NCBI GenBank assembly: GCA_020633335.1
Contig: JACKDU010000002.1
Location: 62,001 to 126,000, forward strand
Direction of reading: 5' to 3'
DNA length: 64,000 nucleotides
DNA from: Myxococcales bacterium
GTDB lineage: Bacteria > Myxococcota_A > Polyangia > Nannocystales > Nannocystaceae
The notes under the pieces are model-generated. The model was not told the DNA's origin and made no database searches. It was given only the letters and a program-made list of their open reading frames with translations. This document shows positions 51,694 through 60,405 of this stretch, one piece after another; within the stretch, counting starts at the first letter, position 1, and each line of letters opens with the position of its first letter. A program made the position numbers and the translations under genes.

Positions 51694-53982
51694 ATGCGCC
51701 GCCACCTCTTCGTCCCCCTCGCCGCCCTCACCCTCGCCGCGCCCGCCTGCGGCGACGATCAAGCCGCGAGCTCGGCAACGGCCTCTACCGGGGACTCGAG
51801 CGCGAGCGCGAGCGCCGGGACGAGCACCGGCGCAAGCGCCAGCGCCAGCGCCAGCGCGGGCGAGACCACCATGGGGAGCGCGAGCGCCGGAGCGACCACC
51901 GGCACCACGGGCACAAGTGAGACGAGCGGCGACGCGACCACCGGGGGCGTCGACGCCTGCGCGAGCTCGCCGCACTACCGGGTCGGCGCGGCGATCCGCG
52001 ACGTCACCGGCCCCTCGGCCGAGCTCGTGATGATGGGCTACTCGATGCCCGAGCAGAAGGCCGAGGGGATCAGCACCCGCCTCTGGGCCCGCGCCTTCGC
52101 GGTCGAGCACCCCTGCAGCGGCGGCCGGATCGTCTTCGTCAGCGCCGACCTCGGCCAGATCTTCCAGAGCGTCCACCTCGCGGTGATCGAGCGCCTTGGG
52201 GCCCACTACGGCGACGACCGCTACACCTTCGACAACGTCGCGCTCTCGGCCACCCACACCCACTCGGGGCTCGGCGGCTTCTCCCACTACACGATGTTCA
52301 ACCTCGCGGTCGGCGGCTTCGACCCCGACAACTTCGAGGTGATCGTCGACGGGATCGTCCAGGCGATCATCGCCGCCGATCAGGACCTCGACCACGGCGT
52401 GATCAAGATCGCCGACGGGCCGCTCCAGGACGCCAACTGGAACCGGAGCCCGCAGGCCTACGCCGGCAACCCCGCCCCCGAGCGCGCGGCCCACGAGGCC
52501 GAGATGATGCGCGACACCAACACCCGGATGACCGTGCTCCGCCTCGAGCGGACCGCCGAGGGCGGGCTCGACGGCGATCCGATCGGCATGATCGCCTGGT
52601 TCTCGAGCCACGCGACCAGCGTCTCCAACCAAAACCGCCTGGTCAGCGGCGATCACAAGGGGCTCGCCTCCTACCTCACGGAGCGCCAATTCGGCGCCGA
52701 CTACACCGCGCCCGCGCCCTTCGTCGCCGCCTTCGCCCAGAGCGACGCCGGCGACGTCTCGCCGAGCGAGGTCGTGATCGGCGAGCCCAAGAACACGGTC
52801 GTCCGCCCCTGCGACAACGACCCCGACCCGGCCTGCGACGACCTCGCCAACGCGGTGATCCACGGGACCTGGCAGCACGAGCGCGCGCTCGAGCTCTTCG
52901 AGGCCGCGGGCGAGCGCCTCGCCGGCCCGGTCGGCGGGCGGATGGCCTTCATCGACATGGAGAACGTGACGGTCGGCCCCGAGTTCACCGGCGAGGACGA
53001 GCACACCACCTGCAAGGCGGCGATCGGCTTCTCGATCGCCGCCGGGGCCGAGGACGGGGTCGCGGTCGCCTTCATCGACGAGGGGATCAAGTACGGCGAC
53101 CTCCCGAAGGTGACGATCGTCCCCGAGGATCAGGCCTGCCACGAGGAGAAGACGATCCTCCTGCCGGTCGGCCGCATGCAGCCCTACCCCTGGTCGCCGA
53201 CGATCCTGCCGGCCCAGGTGCTCCGCCTCGGCACCCTGGCGATCCTGCCGGCGCCCTTCGAGGTGACGACGATCTCCGGGCGTCGCCTCCGCGAGACGGT
53301 CCTCGAGATCCTCGGCGGCGAGGGGGTGACCCGGGCGGTGGTCGCTGGCCTGTCGAACGGCTACTCGAGCTACGTCAGCACCCGCGAGGAGTACGCCGCC
53401 CAGCACTACGAGGGCGCGTTCACCCAGTTCGGCCCCTGGACCCTCGCGGCCTGGCAGCAGAGCTTCGCCGAGGTCGCCGAGGCGCTCCGCGACCAGGCCC
53501 CGGCGACCTCCACCGGCGAGCCCCTCGACCTCAGCGACAAGCAGGTGATCAACGTCCCGGGGGTCGTCGCCGACTCCCCCTGCCCGCTCCCGGACGCCGC
53601 CCTCTGCCTCAGCGACAAGTTCGGCGACGTCGTCCTCGCGCCGCCGGCGAGCGCGGGCCCGGGCGACGTGGTGATGGTGACCTTCCGCGGCGCCCACCCC
53701 CGGAACAACCTGCGCGTTGGGACAGGCTACATGGAGGTCCAGCGGGATCAGGGCGGCGGCGAGTGGGCGATCGTCGCCCGCGACTGGGATCCCGAGACCC
53801 GCTTCCGCTGGCGGCGCGTCGGCGGCGGGCTCTCGCCGATGTCCGAGGTCGACTTGATCTGGCGGATCCCGGCGGACGTCACGCCTGGGACGTATCGGTT
53901 CGTCTATCACGGCGACGCGAAGTCGCTCGGCGGGGTGATCAAGCCGATCTCGGGGACCTCGGCCGGATTCGTCGTCAACTAG
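51694..53982 (+). CDS. neutral/alkaline ceramidase lipoprotein (first of three)
   Basis: 762 aa. Lipobox APACGD, about 65 residues of Ala/Ser/Gly/Thr tether, then the neutral ceramidase domain: YRVGAAIRDVTGPSAEL, the zinc-site SATHTHSGLGGFSHY, the nucleophile region SSHATSVSNQNRLVSGDHKG, AFAQSDAGDVSPS, and SNGYSSYVSTREEYAAQHYE. A C-terminal Ig-like domain completes it. It would hydrolyse N-acyl-sphingosine outside the cell. All catalytic residues seem present; the nucleophile motif differs slightly from GTS(M/I)xxxN. AAGGATCC precedes the ATG. Confidence 0.9.
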   Translation: MRRHLFVPLAALTLAAPACGDDQAASSATASTGDSSASASAGTSTGASASASASAGETTMGSASAGATTGTTGTSETSGDATTGGVDACASSPHYRVGAAIRDVTGPSAELVMMGYSMPEQKAEGISTRLWARAFAVEHPCSGGRIVFVSADLGQIFQSVHLAVIERLGAHYGDDRYTFDNVALSATHTHSGLGGFSHYTMFNLAVGGFDPDNFEVIVDGIVQAIIAADQDLDHGVIKIADGPLQDANWNRSPQAYAGNPAPERAAHEAEMMRDTNTRMTVLRLERTAEGGLDGDPIGMIAWFSSHATSVSNQNRLVSGDHKGLASYLTERQFGADYTAPAPFVAAFAQSDAGDVSPSEVVIGEPKNTVVRPCDNDPDPACDDLANAVIHGTWQHERALELFEAAGERLAGPVGGRMAFIDMENVTVGPEFTGEDEHTTCKAAIGFSIAAGAEDGVAVAFIDEGIKYGDLPKVTIVPEDQACHEEKTILLPVGRMQPYPWSPTILPAQVLRLGTLAILPAPFEVTTISGRRLRETVLEILGGEGVTRAVVAGLSNGYSSYVSTREEYAAQHYEGAFTQFGPWTLAAWQQSFAEVAEALRDQAPATSTGEPLDLSDKQVINVPGVVADSPCPLPDAALCLSDKFGDVVLAPPASAGPGDVVMVTFRGAHPRNNLRVGTGYMEVQRDQGGGEWAIVARDWDPETRFRWRRVGGGLSPMSEVDLIWRIPADVTPGTYRFVYHGDAKSLGGVIKPISGTSAGFVVN

Positions 53983-54004
53983 CGCTGGCGGCGGGTTCGT
54001 CGGC

Positions 54005-54511
54005 CTACACGTCCTCGCGGAGCAGCTCCTCGGCGATCGCCACCAGCACCACCCGGGCCGCCTCGACCTCCGCGTCGCTGACCCGCGCGAGCGCCCGGCG
54101 GATCGCCTGCTCGACCGTCCCGGCCCGCAGGCCGTCGAGCTCCCGGCCCTTCGCGGTCAGGTTGAAGGTCGCCCGCCGGCGATCCTCGGGATCGATCGTC
54201 CGCCGCAGGAGCTCGCGGCTCTCGAGGCGCTGGAGCACCCCGGTGAGGCTGCTCTTGTGGACATGCAGGATCTCGGCGAGCTCGCCCGCGGAGATCCCGG
54301 GGAACTTCCCCGCCATCCGGATCACCAGGCGCTGCGGGCCGGTCAGGCCGAGGGCCGCGCCCATCCGCTTCGACGCCGACTGGAGGCCGTGATCGACGGC
54401 CCAGACGATCCGCATGAAGTCGAGGATCCGCCCGAGGCGGCGGCTGGGCGGCAGCGGCTCGCCGATCCCCTCGGCCGGGCGGACGGGCTCCTTCTCCTTG
54501 CGGGCGCTCAT
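54005..54511 (-). CDS. MarR-family transcriptional regulator
   Basis: 168 aa, winged helix: LTGPQRLVIRMAGKFPGISA, then GELAEILHVHKSSLTGVLQR for recognition, and the wing LRRTIDPEDRRRATFNLTAKG. A basic N-terminal extension of 25 residues precedes the first helix. Convergent with the ceramidase gene (22-base gap). Its operator is unknown; the palindrome at 55184-55199 is one candidate. Confidence 0.9.
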   Translation of the reverse strand: MSARKEKEPVRPAEGIGEPLPPSRRLGRILDFMRIVWAVDHGLQSASKRMGAALGLTGPQRLVIRMAGKFPGISAGELAEILHVHKSSLTGVLQRLESRELLRRTIDPEDRRRATFNLTAKGRELDGLRAGTVEQAIRRALARVSDAEVEAARVVLVAIAEELLREDV

Positions 54512-54646
54512 GCTGCGCCCCCTGGCTCCGGACCTTCGGGGTGCGGAGCGCGTCGGTTCTCGTGGGGATGGCTCATGCTCACGACCTGCGGCGGGGGATA
54601 CTAGCGGAGCCAGCCCGCGGATCGGCGATGTTCTTCGTCGGCCGCC

Positions 54647-55135
54647 TCAGATCGGCGGGAGCCCGAAGGCCCGCACCTGATCCTCGCCGGCGTCGTGGCA
54701 GCCGGTGCAGCGGCCCGAGTTGAGCCCGGCGACGACCACCGAGCCGTCGGCCTCCCACTCGCCCCAGAACCAGCCCTCGGCCTGGCGCTCCATCGCCACC
54801 AGGAAGTCGGGCTCCTCCGCGTCGACGCTCGCCCAGCTCTCCTTGACGATGATCGAGCCGACCGGCCAGGCGTCGAGGGGCTCGCCCGCGGCGATCGCCG
54901 CGCTCATCGTCTCGTTGACGTAGATGTCGAGGAAGTCGCCGTGGGGACCCCCGGCCTTCGGCGAGCGCGGTGTCTCCCAGCCGGGCGCGCGGGCGTAGGT
55001 CGTCCGGAACGCGTCGCCCTCGATCCGATCGAGGAGGTCGTCGGCACCCTCTCGATCGGCGCAGCCCGAGGAGAGCACGAGCGGGAGCGCGGCCGTGAGG
55101 AGGAGCGCGAGCGATGCGGGGCGTCGACCGGACAT
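54647..55135 (-). CDS. cytochrome P460-like monohaem lipoprotein
   Basis: 162 aa. Lipobox LSSGCA, then a P460-type domain: DIYVNETMSAAI, WPVGSIIVKESW, VAMERQAEGWFWGEWEADG and the haem site CTGCHDAG close to the C-terminus. The CxxCH and the order of the conserved segments are those of cytochrome P460 and its relatives. Located in the periplasm or at the surface, likely in electron transfer or hydroxylamine/NO chemistry. The ATG at 55135 is set by TATCCT six bases upstream. Confidence 0.82.
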   Translation of the reverse strand: MSGRRPASLALLLTAALPLVLSSGCADREGADDLLDRIEGDAFRTTYARAPGWETPRSPKAGGPHGDFLDIYVNETMSAAIAAGEPLDAWPVGSIIVKESWASVDAEEPDFLVAMERQAEGWFWGEWEADGSVVVAGLNSGRCTGCHDAGEDQVRAFGLPPI

Positions 55136-55141
55136 CACCCG

Positions 55142-55147
55142 AGGATA
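55142..55147 (-). promoter_or_regulatory. -10-like TATCCT, leaderless geometry
   Basis: TATCCT on the minus strand ends six bases before the ATG at 55135. Faces away from the TATCGC of the divergent gene; the palindrome 55184-55199 lies between. Confidence 0.5.
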
Positions 55148-55183
55148 GCCCAGACGCCGGGCTCCGCGGCCCGTCGATTTCAC

Positions 55184-55199
55184 ATGTCCGTTTGGACAT
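55184..55199. promoter_or_regulatory. ATGTCCgtttGGACAT palindrome between divergent promoters
   Basis: Six-base arms around four bases, about 40 bases upstream of one start and 65 of the other, in a locally AT-rich stretch. It could be an operator shared by the P460 and hydrolase genes or a copy of the dispersed TGTCC/GGACA element. Confidence 0.55.
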
Positions 55200-55251
55200 T
55201 TTACAGCGTCGCGCCGCATGACCCCTTCCCAGCGGCCCGGCGATCGTCGAC

Positions 55252-55257
55252 TATCGC
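55252..55257 (+). promoter_or_regulatory. -10-like TATCGC, leaderless geometry
   Basis: TATCGC (final base differs from TANNNT) ends seven bases before the ATG at 55265. Confidence 0.4.
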
Positions 55258-55264
55258 CGGGCCC

Positions 55265-56557
55265 ATGCCTCGCCGACTCGGCCCCCTCCTCCTCCTCCTC
55301 CCCCTCGTCGCCGCCCTCGCCTGCTCGGGCTCGACCGGCGACACGGGCGAGACGGCCGCGAGCGCGACCACGGGCTCGACGACCGGCTCGACCGGGACGA
55401 GCGGCAGCGCGACCGCCAGCGCGACCGAGAGCAGCGCGACCGGCAGCGGCACGGCGGCCAGCACCGGCGCCGGGACCGAGGGCGAGACCGAGGGCGGCGC
55501 GATCGACTACGGCGCCCCCGGCCCCCACCCCGTCGGCAACCGCCGCTTCACCCTGCCGAGCGGCGATCGCACGCTCCTCGTCGAGGTCTGGTACCCGGCC
55601 GACGCCTCGGCGAAGGCGGCCGCCGACGCCGGCCGGCCGATCGCCGACTTCGTCCCGGCGGGCCCCGACCGCGACGCCTTCGAGGGGCTCCTCGGCGCCC
55701 TCTCGCCCGCCGGCAAGATCGGCACCCGCCTCCAGACCCGCTCGGCCGAGGACGCGGCCCTGGCCGCCGGCGGCCCCTGGCCCCTCCTGGTCTTCTCCCA
55801 CTGTCACAACTGCCTGCGCTTCTCGGCCTTCAGCCTCGCCGAGCACCTCGCCAGCCACGGCTTCGTCGTCGCCGCCCCCGATCACACCGGCAACACCCTC
55901 TTCGACGAGCTCGCGGGGATGAGCGCCGACCTCAGCGACGAGTTCCTGGTGATCCGCCGCGGCGACCTCCAGGCGCTCCTCGACGCGCTCCTCGGCGACG
56001 CGCCCGAGGTCCCGGCCGAGCTCCACGGCGCGCTCGATCCCGCGCGGGTCGGCGCCTTCGGCCACTCCTACGGCGCGGCGACGGTCGGCCGCCTCCTCCA
56101 GGACGATCCGCGCCCCCTCGCCGCCCTCCCCCTCGCCGCCCCGGTCCAAAACCCGATCTTCCCCGGGACGATGATCGCCGCGATCGACCGGCCGATGCTC
56201 TTCGTCCTCGCCGAGGAGGACAACAGCATCAGCATCATCGGCAACAACCTGATCCGTCAGAACTTCAAGGACGCGGCGCCGCCCTCCTGGCTCGTCGAGG
56301 TCCGCGACGCCGGCCACTGGAACTTCTCGGACATCTGCGGGCTCACCGACGCCTTCGCGGCCGGCTGCGGCGACGGCGAGCGGATGGCCGCGCCCCACGA
56401 TCCCTTCACCTACCTCGACATCGACGTCGCCCGCGGCCTCGCCAGCGCCTACGCGCTCGCCTTCTTCGACCTCCACCTCCGGGGCAACGCCGCCGCCGCC
56501 GACTACCTGGCGACCCCCGAGCCCGCCGAGTGGGTCACGGTCTCGGTCCGCGAGTAG
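55265..56557 (+). CDS. PAF-acetylhydrolase/dienelactone-hydrolase-like lipoprotein
   Basis: 430 aa. Lipobox ALACSG, an Ala/Ser/Thr/Gly tether to about residue 75, then an alpha/beta hydrolase: LLVEVWYPAD, LLVFSHCHNCLRFS, ASHGFVVAAPDHTGNT, the nucleophile elbow FGHSYGA, LFVLAEEDN and the catalytic-His segment VEVRDAGHWNF. The order fits the platelet-activating-factor acetylhydrolase type. The His replaced by Cys pairs (HCHNC) and the later DICGL/GCGDG suggest disulfides near the active site. Likely to cleave short acyl esters at the surface. Confidence 0.85.
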   Translation: MPRRLGPLLLLLPLVAALACSGSTGDTGETAASATTGSTTGSTGTSGSATASATESSATGSGTAASTGAGTEGETEGGAIDYGAPGPHPVGNRRFTLPSGDRTLLVEVWYPADASAKAAADAGRPIADFVPAGPDRDAFEGLLGALSPAGKIGTRLQTRSAEDAALAAGGPWPLLVFSHCHNCLRFSAFSLAEHLASHGFVVAAPDHTGNTLFDELAGMSADLSDEFLVIRRGDLQALLDALLGDAPEVPAELHGALDPARVGAFGHSYGAATVGRLLQDDPRPLAALPLAAPVQNPIFPGTMIAAIDRPMLFVLAEEDNSISIIGNNLIRQNFKDAAPPSWLVEVRDAGHWNFSDICGLTDAFAAGCGDGERMAAPHDPFTYLDIDVARGLASAYALAFFDLHLRGNAAAADYLATPEPAEWVTVSVRE

Positions 56558-56561
56558 CCGC

Positions 56562-57206
56562 TCAGAGCCGCCCGAGCTCGCCGCCCGCGCCCAGGGCCCC
56601 GGGGGCGATCCGCGGAGCGGATGGCCCGGCGGGCAGGTGGCGATCGAGCGGCGGGAGGCTGAGCGTCGCCGCCGGCCGCGGGGCGCCCCCGCAGCTCCCG
56701 CCCGCCGATCCGACCGCGTCGTTGTAGTAGTTGAGCGCGTCGATCGCGTTGCCGTGGGCCCGGTTGCCGGCGGAGCGCGAGGCCGCGGCGAGGATGATCC
56801 CGGCGACGCCGACCGCGAGGCCGCTGCCGAGGAGGCCGAAGGCGAGCGCCGGGTCCTCGTCGAGGAAGGCGAAGCCGCTGAGGCCGCCGAGGGACGCGAT
56901 CCCCAGCGCCCCGCCGCTCCAGGCGAGGCCGACCCGCGCCCGCCCGTGGCGCTCGGCGTAGCGCGCATGCTCGTAGGCGATCGGCACGCAGCGGACGTAC
57001 TCGGCGAGGCCGCGATAACGTGGCCCTGAGGTCAGGTAGCTCCGACCGGCGTAGATCTCCATCCGCCCCTCGTAGCGGAGCGTGAGCTCGCCGGCGGCGA
57101 CGTGCTCGGGCGCGTAGCCGGTCCGCGCCGAGGCGCAACCCGCCCCGGCCGGGAGCGCGCACGCGGCCGCGACGACGAGCGCGAGCCCCCGCGCGCCCCC
57201 TACCAC
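56562..57206 (-). CDS. lipoprotein with C-terminal membrane helices
   Basis: 214 aa from GTG 57206, which overlaps the end of the upstream lipoprotein gene by seven bases. Lipobox-type segment LPAGAGC, a beta region (LTLRYEGRMEIYAGRSY), then two Gly-rich hydrophobic helices (VGLAWSGGALGIASLGGLSG, 20 residues; LAFGLLGSGLAVGVAGIILA), and the segment NAIDALNYYNDAVG followed by a Pro-rich tail. The NAIDALNYYND box resembles GIDAVNRHNDQ in the upstream protein, so the two may be relatives. Convergent with the hydrolase (four-base gap). Confidence 0.6.
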   Translation of the reverse strand: MVGGARGLALVVAAACALPAGAGCASARTGYAPEHVAAGELTLRYEGRMEIYAGRSYLTSGPRYRGLAEYVRCVPIAYEHARYAERHGRARVGLAWSGGALGIASLGGLSGFAFLDEDPALAFGLLGSGLAVGVAGIILAAASRSAGNRAHGNAIDALNYYNDAVGSAGGSCGGAPRPAATLSLPPLDRHLPAGPSAPRIAPGALGAGGELGRL

Positions 57207-57983
57207 GGCGCCACCTCGCCGGGCGCGGCCTCGTCGGCGCCGACGTAGGCCCGGGTCGTCCCGTCGTCGCCGCCTCGACGCTGGTCCCACCGCGGGCGCC
57301 CCGTCGGCGCCCACGACCTCGGTCCGCACCGCCGCGGCGCCCTCGACCTCGGTCCGGACGACCGCGCCCGCCGGCGCCGACGCGACCACCTCGACCTGCG
57401 CCCGCGCCTGGGCGGCCTCGGCGGCCGCGTAGCACTCGGCGACCTTGCGGCGGACCTGATCGTTGTGGCGGTTGACCGCGTCGATCCCCTCGGCGACGTC
57501 GTCGTCGTCCTCCGGCGGATCGGCGGCGAGGCCGATGGCGATCCCCGACGACGCGACCACCAGGATCGCCGCCGCGAGGGCCGCGACCATCCCCCCGCCC
57601 TTGCCGCTCCCGCCTCCGCCGCCGCCGAAGCCCTTGAGCATCGCCGGGCCGAAGAGGTTGTGGGGCCCCGGCGGGCTGAAGACGTAGGGGTGCGGGAGGA
57701 GGACCGGCGGGTGCGGGCCGATGTAGAAGACGTTGACCCGGACCGGCGCCCAGTAGCCGCCGCTGTCGATGTACATCGGCGGCGGGCCTCCGGCGCCGGG
57801 CTCGACCTCGGCGAGCTCGCCGGCGCAGACCGGCACCTCGCCGCCGCCCACCATGATCACCTCGTTGCCGTGGTAGAGCGGCCGCGCCCGCCAGCCGTCC
57901 GGCGGGACGTAGCTCGAGGTGTAGCCGCAGCCGGCGCTCACCAGAGCGAGCGCGACCGCCGACGCTGCCATCCGCGAGGCCAT
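57200..57983 (-). pseudogene. lipoprotein gene with an apparent frameshift near its 3' end
   Basis: Starts at ATG 57983 (TAGGAT box seven bases upstream) with lipobox VSAGCG, then a Gly/Pro-rich segment (YIGPHPPVLLPHPYVFSPPG), a glycine run, a membrane helix (VAALAAAILVVASSGIAIGL), EGIDAVNRHNDQ and Val/Ala-rich repeats (VVRTEVEGAAAVRTEV). From about 57300 to 57250 this frame turns into poly-Arg nonsense, while another frame reads GDDGTTRAYVGADEAAPGEV and ends at the TAG 57200-57202. One extra base (or two lost) in this G/C-rich stretch would explain it. Sequencing error and true mutation cannot be told apart. Confidence 0.6.
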
Positions 57984-57990
57984 CCGCCGG

Positions 57991-57996
57991 ATCCTA
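57991..57996 (-). promoter_or_regulatory. -10-like TAGGAT, leaderless geometry
   Basis: TAGGAT on the minus strand ends seven bases before the ATG at 57983. Confidence 0.5.
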
Positions 57997-58147
57997 GCCG
58001 CCGCCGAGGGCCCGCGCCAGCGCCCCGCCCCGGGGGGCGTGCGGGCGCCCACGCGGGCCCCGCGGCCGCCTGCCCTCGTCGGGTGTCCGTGAGCGCGCGC
58101 CCTCCCCGGATGCTCGCCGGCCCCCGTCCCCGCCCCCGGTCAGTACA

Positions 58148-58161
58148 TGTCCCAAGGGACA
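58148..58161. repeat. TGTCCCaaGGGACA palindrome, intergenic
   Basis: Perfect 14-base palindrome (six-base arms around AA) in the 198-base gap between two minus-strand genes, 20 bases after the stop of the Cys-rich lipoprotein. Same core as the sites at 60014 and 26384. Confidence 0.6.
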
Positions 58162-58181
58162 GACCGAACCGAGCCCCGCGC

Positions 58182-59090
58182 TCACCCGCAGGTCGGGCCG
58201 ACGAAGCCGCCGTCGAATTTCCCGGGCTGACAGGTCGTTCCCATCGGACAGTCCCCGTCGCCCTTGCACTCGCCGCAGACCGCGGCCTGGATCACCCCGA
58301 GATCGACGATCGCGCAGATCCCCGAGGCGCAGACCACGTCGCCGTTGACCATCGGACAGAGCCCGTCGTTCTGGACCGACCCGGGCTCGGCGCAGAACTT
58401 GTTGCCGGTGTAGGCGTCGACGTTGAGCATCGGCGTGCAGCGGGCCGAGCCGTTGCACTCGGCGTCGGTCAGGCAGGTCCCGCAGGACATCGGCAGGAGC
58501 GCGCCGATCCCGTCGATCAGCTCGTCGCAGTAGAGCCCGTCCTTGCAGGCCGCCTGGCTCTCGCAGAACGAGCCGATCCCGCCGTCGGTGCACTTGGTCT
58601 GGTAGCCGCCGACGTCGAGCGAGCACGAGATCCCGAGGTTCTGGGCGACGCAGTCGGCGTCCTCGTCACAGACCCCGCAGACCCCGTCCGGGAGGCCGTC
58701 GACCGGCAGGGTGATGTCGTAGCAATTGCCGCTCATGCACTGGTCGTCGGCGGTGCACTCGGTGCCGTTGGGGAGGCCGTCGGGGTTGGGGTTGGTGGTC
58801 CCGCCGGTCTGCGAGGTCGCCTGCGAGGTCCCGCCGGTGGTCCCCTGCGAGTCCTCACCGCCGCTGGTCGCCGTGTCGCTGTCGCCGTCGCTGTCGGTGC
58901 CAGCGCTCGCGCTCACGCCTGCGCTCGCGCTCACGCTCGCCGAGGTCAGGCCCGAGGCGCCCGAGCCGCTGAAGGACGACTCCGAGCGCCCCCCGTCCTC
59001 GGCGCAGGCGAGCGGGCCAAACGCGAGCGCCAGCGCGAGCGCCGAGGCGAGGGCCCCTGGGGAGCGGGTGCGCGGGGAATTTGCCTGCAT
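58182..59090 (-). CDS. Cys-rich surface lipoprotein
   Basis: 302 aa. Lipobox FGPLACAE, about 75 residues of Ser/Ala/Gly/Thr tether, then a Dickkopf-like array: CTADDQCMSGNCYD, CGVCDEDADCVAQN, CESQAACKDGLYC, CGTCLTDAECNG, CGECKGDGDCPMG, at least 24 cysteines in all. Such arrays are held together by disulfides and are typical of myxobacterial surface proteins. GGAGGACC precedes the ATG at 59090. The three C-P-M boxes use the rare codon tgt. Confidence 0.78.
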   Translation of the reverse strand: MQANSPRTRSPGALASALALALAFGPLACAEDGGRSESSFSGSGASGLTSASVSASAGVSASAGTDSDGDSDTATSGGEDSQGTTGGTSQATSQTGGTTNPNPDGLPNGTECTADDQCMSGNCYDITLPVDGLPDGVCGVCDEDADCVAQNLGISCSLDVGGYQTKCTDGGIGSFCESQAACKDGLYCDELIDGIGALLPMSCGTCLTDAECNGSARCTPMLNVDAYTGNKFCAEPGSVQNDGLCPMVNGDVVCASGICAIVDLGVIQAAVCGECKGDGDCPMGTTCQPGKFDGGFVGPTCG

Positions 59091-59233
59091 CGAGCGGTCC
59101 TCCGCCGGGAGTGTCGCGCGAGGACGCGCGGGCGCGCAAGCGCGCGGCTCGCTTGCGTGCGCCGGCGGCAGACGCGCTCCTGGCCCGCCGGAGGCCCGCT
59201 CGCCTCGGGGTCCGTCGCCCGGCCCGGCTGGTC

Positions 59234-59239
59234 TACCCT
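59234..59239 (+). promoter_or_regulatory. -10-like TACCCT, leaderless geometry
   Basis: TACCCT ends seven bases before the ATG at 59247 and replaces any ribosome site. Confidence 0.5.
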
Positions 59240-59246
59240 GGAGCCG

Positions 59247-60392
59247 ATGGTCGATCCCCGGATCCGCGACGTCGCCGACGACAACCGCGTCCCCGATCTG
59301 ACCGCGCAGTGGCCCCTGGTCCTCCGCGGCATGCTCCGCCACGGCCTCGCCTGGCTCGCCGGCGATCGCCCGCCCGGCGCCGCGCTCCTCAGCCGGCCCG
59401 CGCCCTCCCCTCTGCGGACGTGGGCGCCGATCATCCTCGCGCTCGCGGCGATCGCCGCGGGCTCCTTCGCCGCCGCCGCCCTCGCCCTCGGCGGAGCGCT
59501 GGCCTGGATCGTCGCCGCCGTCGGCGTCGTCGCCCTCGTCTTCGCCGCCATCGCGCTCCTGATGGCGTCCGCGATCGCTCACGTCCTCCCGCCGCCGCCG
59601 CGCCCCGAGTGCCAGCTCCCGAGCCTCCCCCACCGCCCCGGCGAGCCCCACCCGCTCCAGCCCTACTTCCGCGCGACCGATCTCGTCGAGTACGTCCCCG
59701 GCGAGGTCTGGGTCGCCCAGATGCCGCTCCGCTTCCTCGGCGGCCAGCTCGGCGCGCGGATGGTCGTCGTCCGCGGCGACCGCGAGGGGCACCTCCTGAT
59801 CCACTCGCCGATCGCCCCGACGCCGGCGATCCTCGACCAGGTCCGCGCCCTCGGCGAGGTCCGCTGGATCGTCGCCCCCAACCTCCTCCACCACCTCTTC
59901 GTCGGCCCCTGGCTGGAGGCCTTCCCCGCCGCCCGGGCGTACGCGGCCCCCGGCCTCCCCGAGCGCCGCCCCGACCTCCCCTGGGCCGGGGTGCTCGCTA
60001 GCTCGGACGATGATGTCCCCTGGGACAGATCATTCGTCGACCACGTGACCCTCCGCGGCCACCCCTTCCACGTCGAGGTCGCGCTCTACCACCGGCCGAG
60101 CCGCACCCTCCTCCTCTGCGATCAGATCGAGAACCTCGGCCACGCCCCGGAGACCGCCTCGGCGCTCGTCCGCTGGGGCCTCGAGCTCGCGGGGATGGCC
60201 CGGCGGCCGACCGCGCCGACCGACCTCAAGCTCTCGCTCGACGATCCCGAGGCGACCCGCGCCGGCGTGCGGGCCCTCCTCGCCTGGCCCTTCGAGCGGG
60301 TGATCATCGCCCACGGGCGGCTCATCGAGCGCGACGCGCGGGCGACGATGATCGACGCCTTCGCCCACGTGCTCCGGCCGGGGGACGTCTGA
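59247..60392 (+). CDS. DUF4336 (metallo-beta-lactamase-like) membrane protein
   Basis: 381 aa. Two membrane helices near residues 55-110 (IILALAAIAAGSFAAAALAL; LVFAAIALLMASAIAHVL) are followed by the DUF4336 fold: YFRATDLVEYVPGEVWVAQM, LLIHSPIAPTPAILDQVRAL, WIVAPNLLHHLFVGPW. H-H in APNLLHHLF and the later IIAHGRLI are where the metal ligands of this family lie. Residues around 255 (SSDDDVPWDRSF) are encoded by the palindrome tgtcccctgggaca with rare codons aga and tca, and look like an insertion in a loop. Confidence 0.82.
   Translation: MVDPRIRDVADDNRVPDLTAQWPLVLRGMLRHGLAWLAGDRPPGAALLSRPAPSPLRTWAPIILALAAIAAGSFAAAALALGGALAWIVAAVGVVALVFAAIALLMASAIAHVLPPPPRPECQLPSLPHRPGEPHPLQPYFRATDLVEYVPGEVWVAQMPLRFLGGQLGARMVVVRGDREGHLLIHSPIAPTPAILDQVRALGEVRWIVAPNLLHHLFVGPWLEAFPAARAYAAPGLPERRPDLPWAGVLASSDDDVPWDRSFVDHVTLRGHPFHVEVALYHRPSRTLLLCDQIENLGHAPETASALVRWGLELAGMARRPTAPTDLKLSLDDPEATRAGVRALLAWPFERVIIAHGRLIERDARATMIDAFAHVLRPGDV
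60014..60027. repeat. TGTCCCctGGGACA palindrome inside the DUF4336 gene
   Basis: Perfect six-base arms around CT, in frame. The downstream codons aga tca are among the rarest in this window, marking the motif as foreign to the codon pattern. Confidence 0.6.
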
Positions 60393-60405
60393 GCGCGCGC
60401 GACCC

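Noticed and set aside
58226..58256. gacaggtcg...ggacagtcc pair inside the Cys-rich lipoprotein gene
   Set aside because: Explained by two Cys-Pro/Cys-Gln codon pairs (tgt) in direct orientation on the coding strand; not a clear inverted repeat, so left out of the palindrome list.
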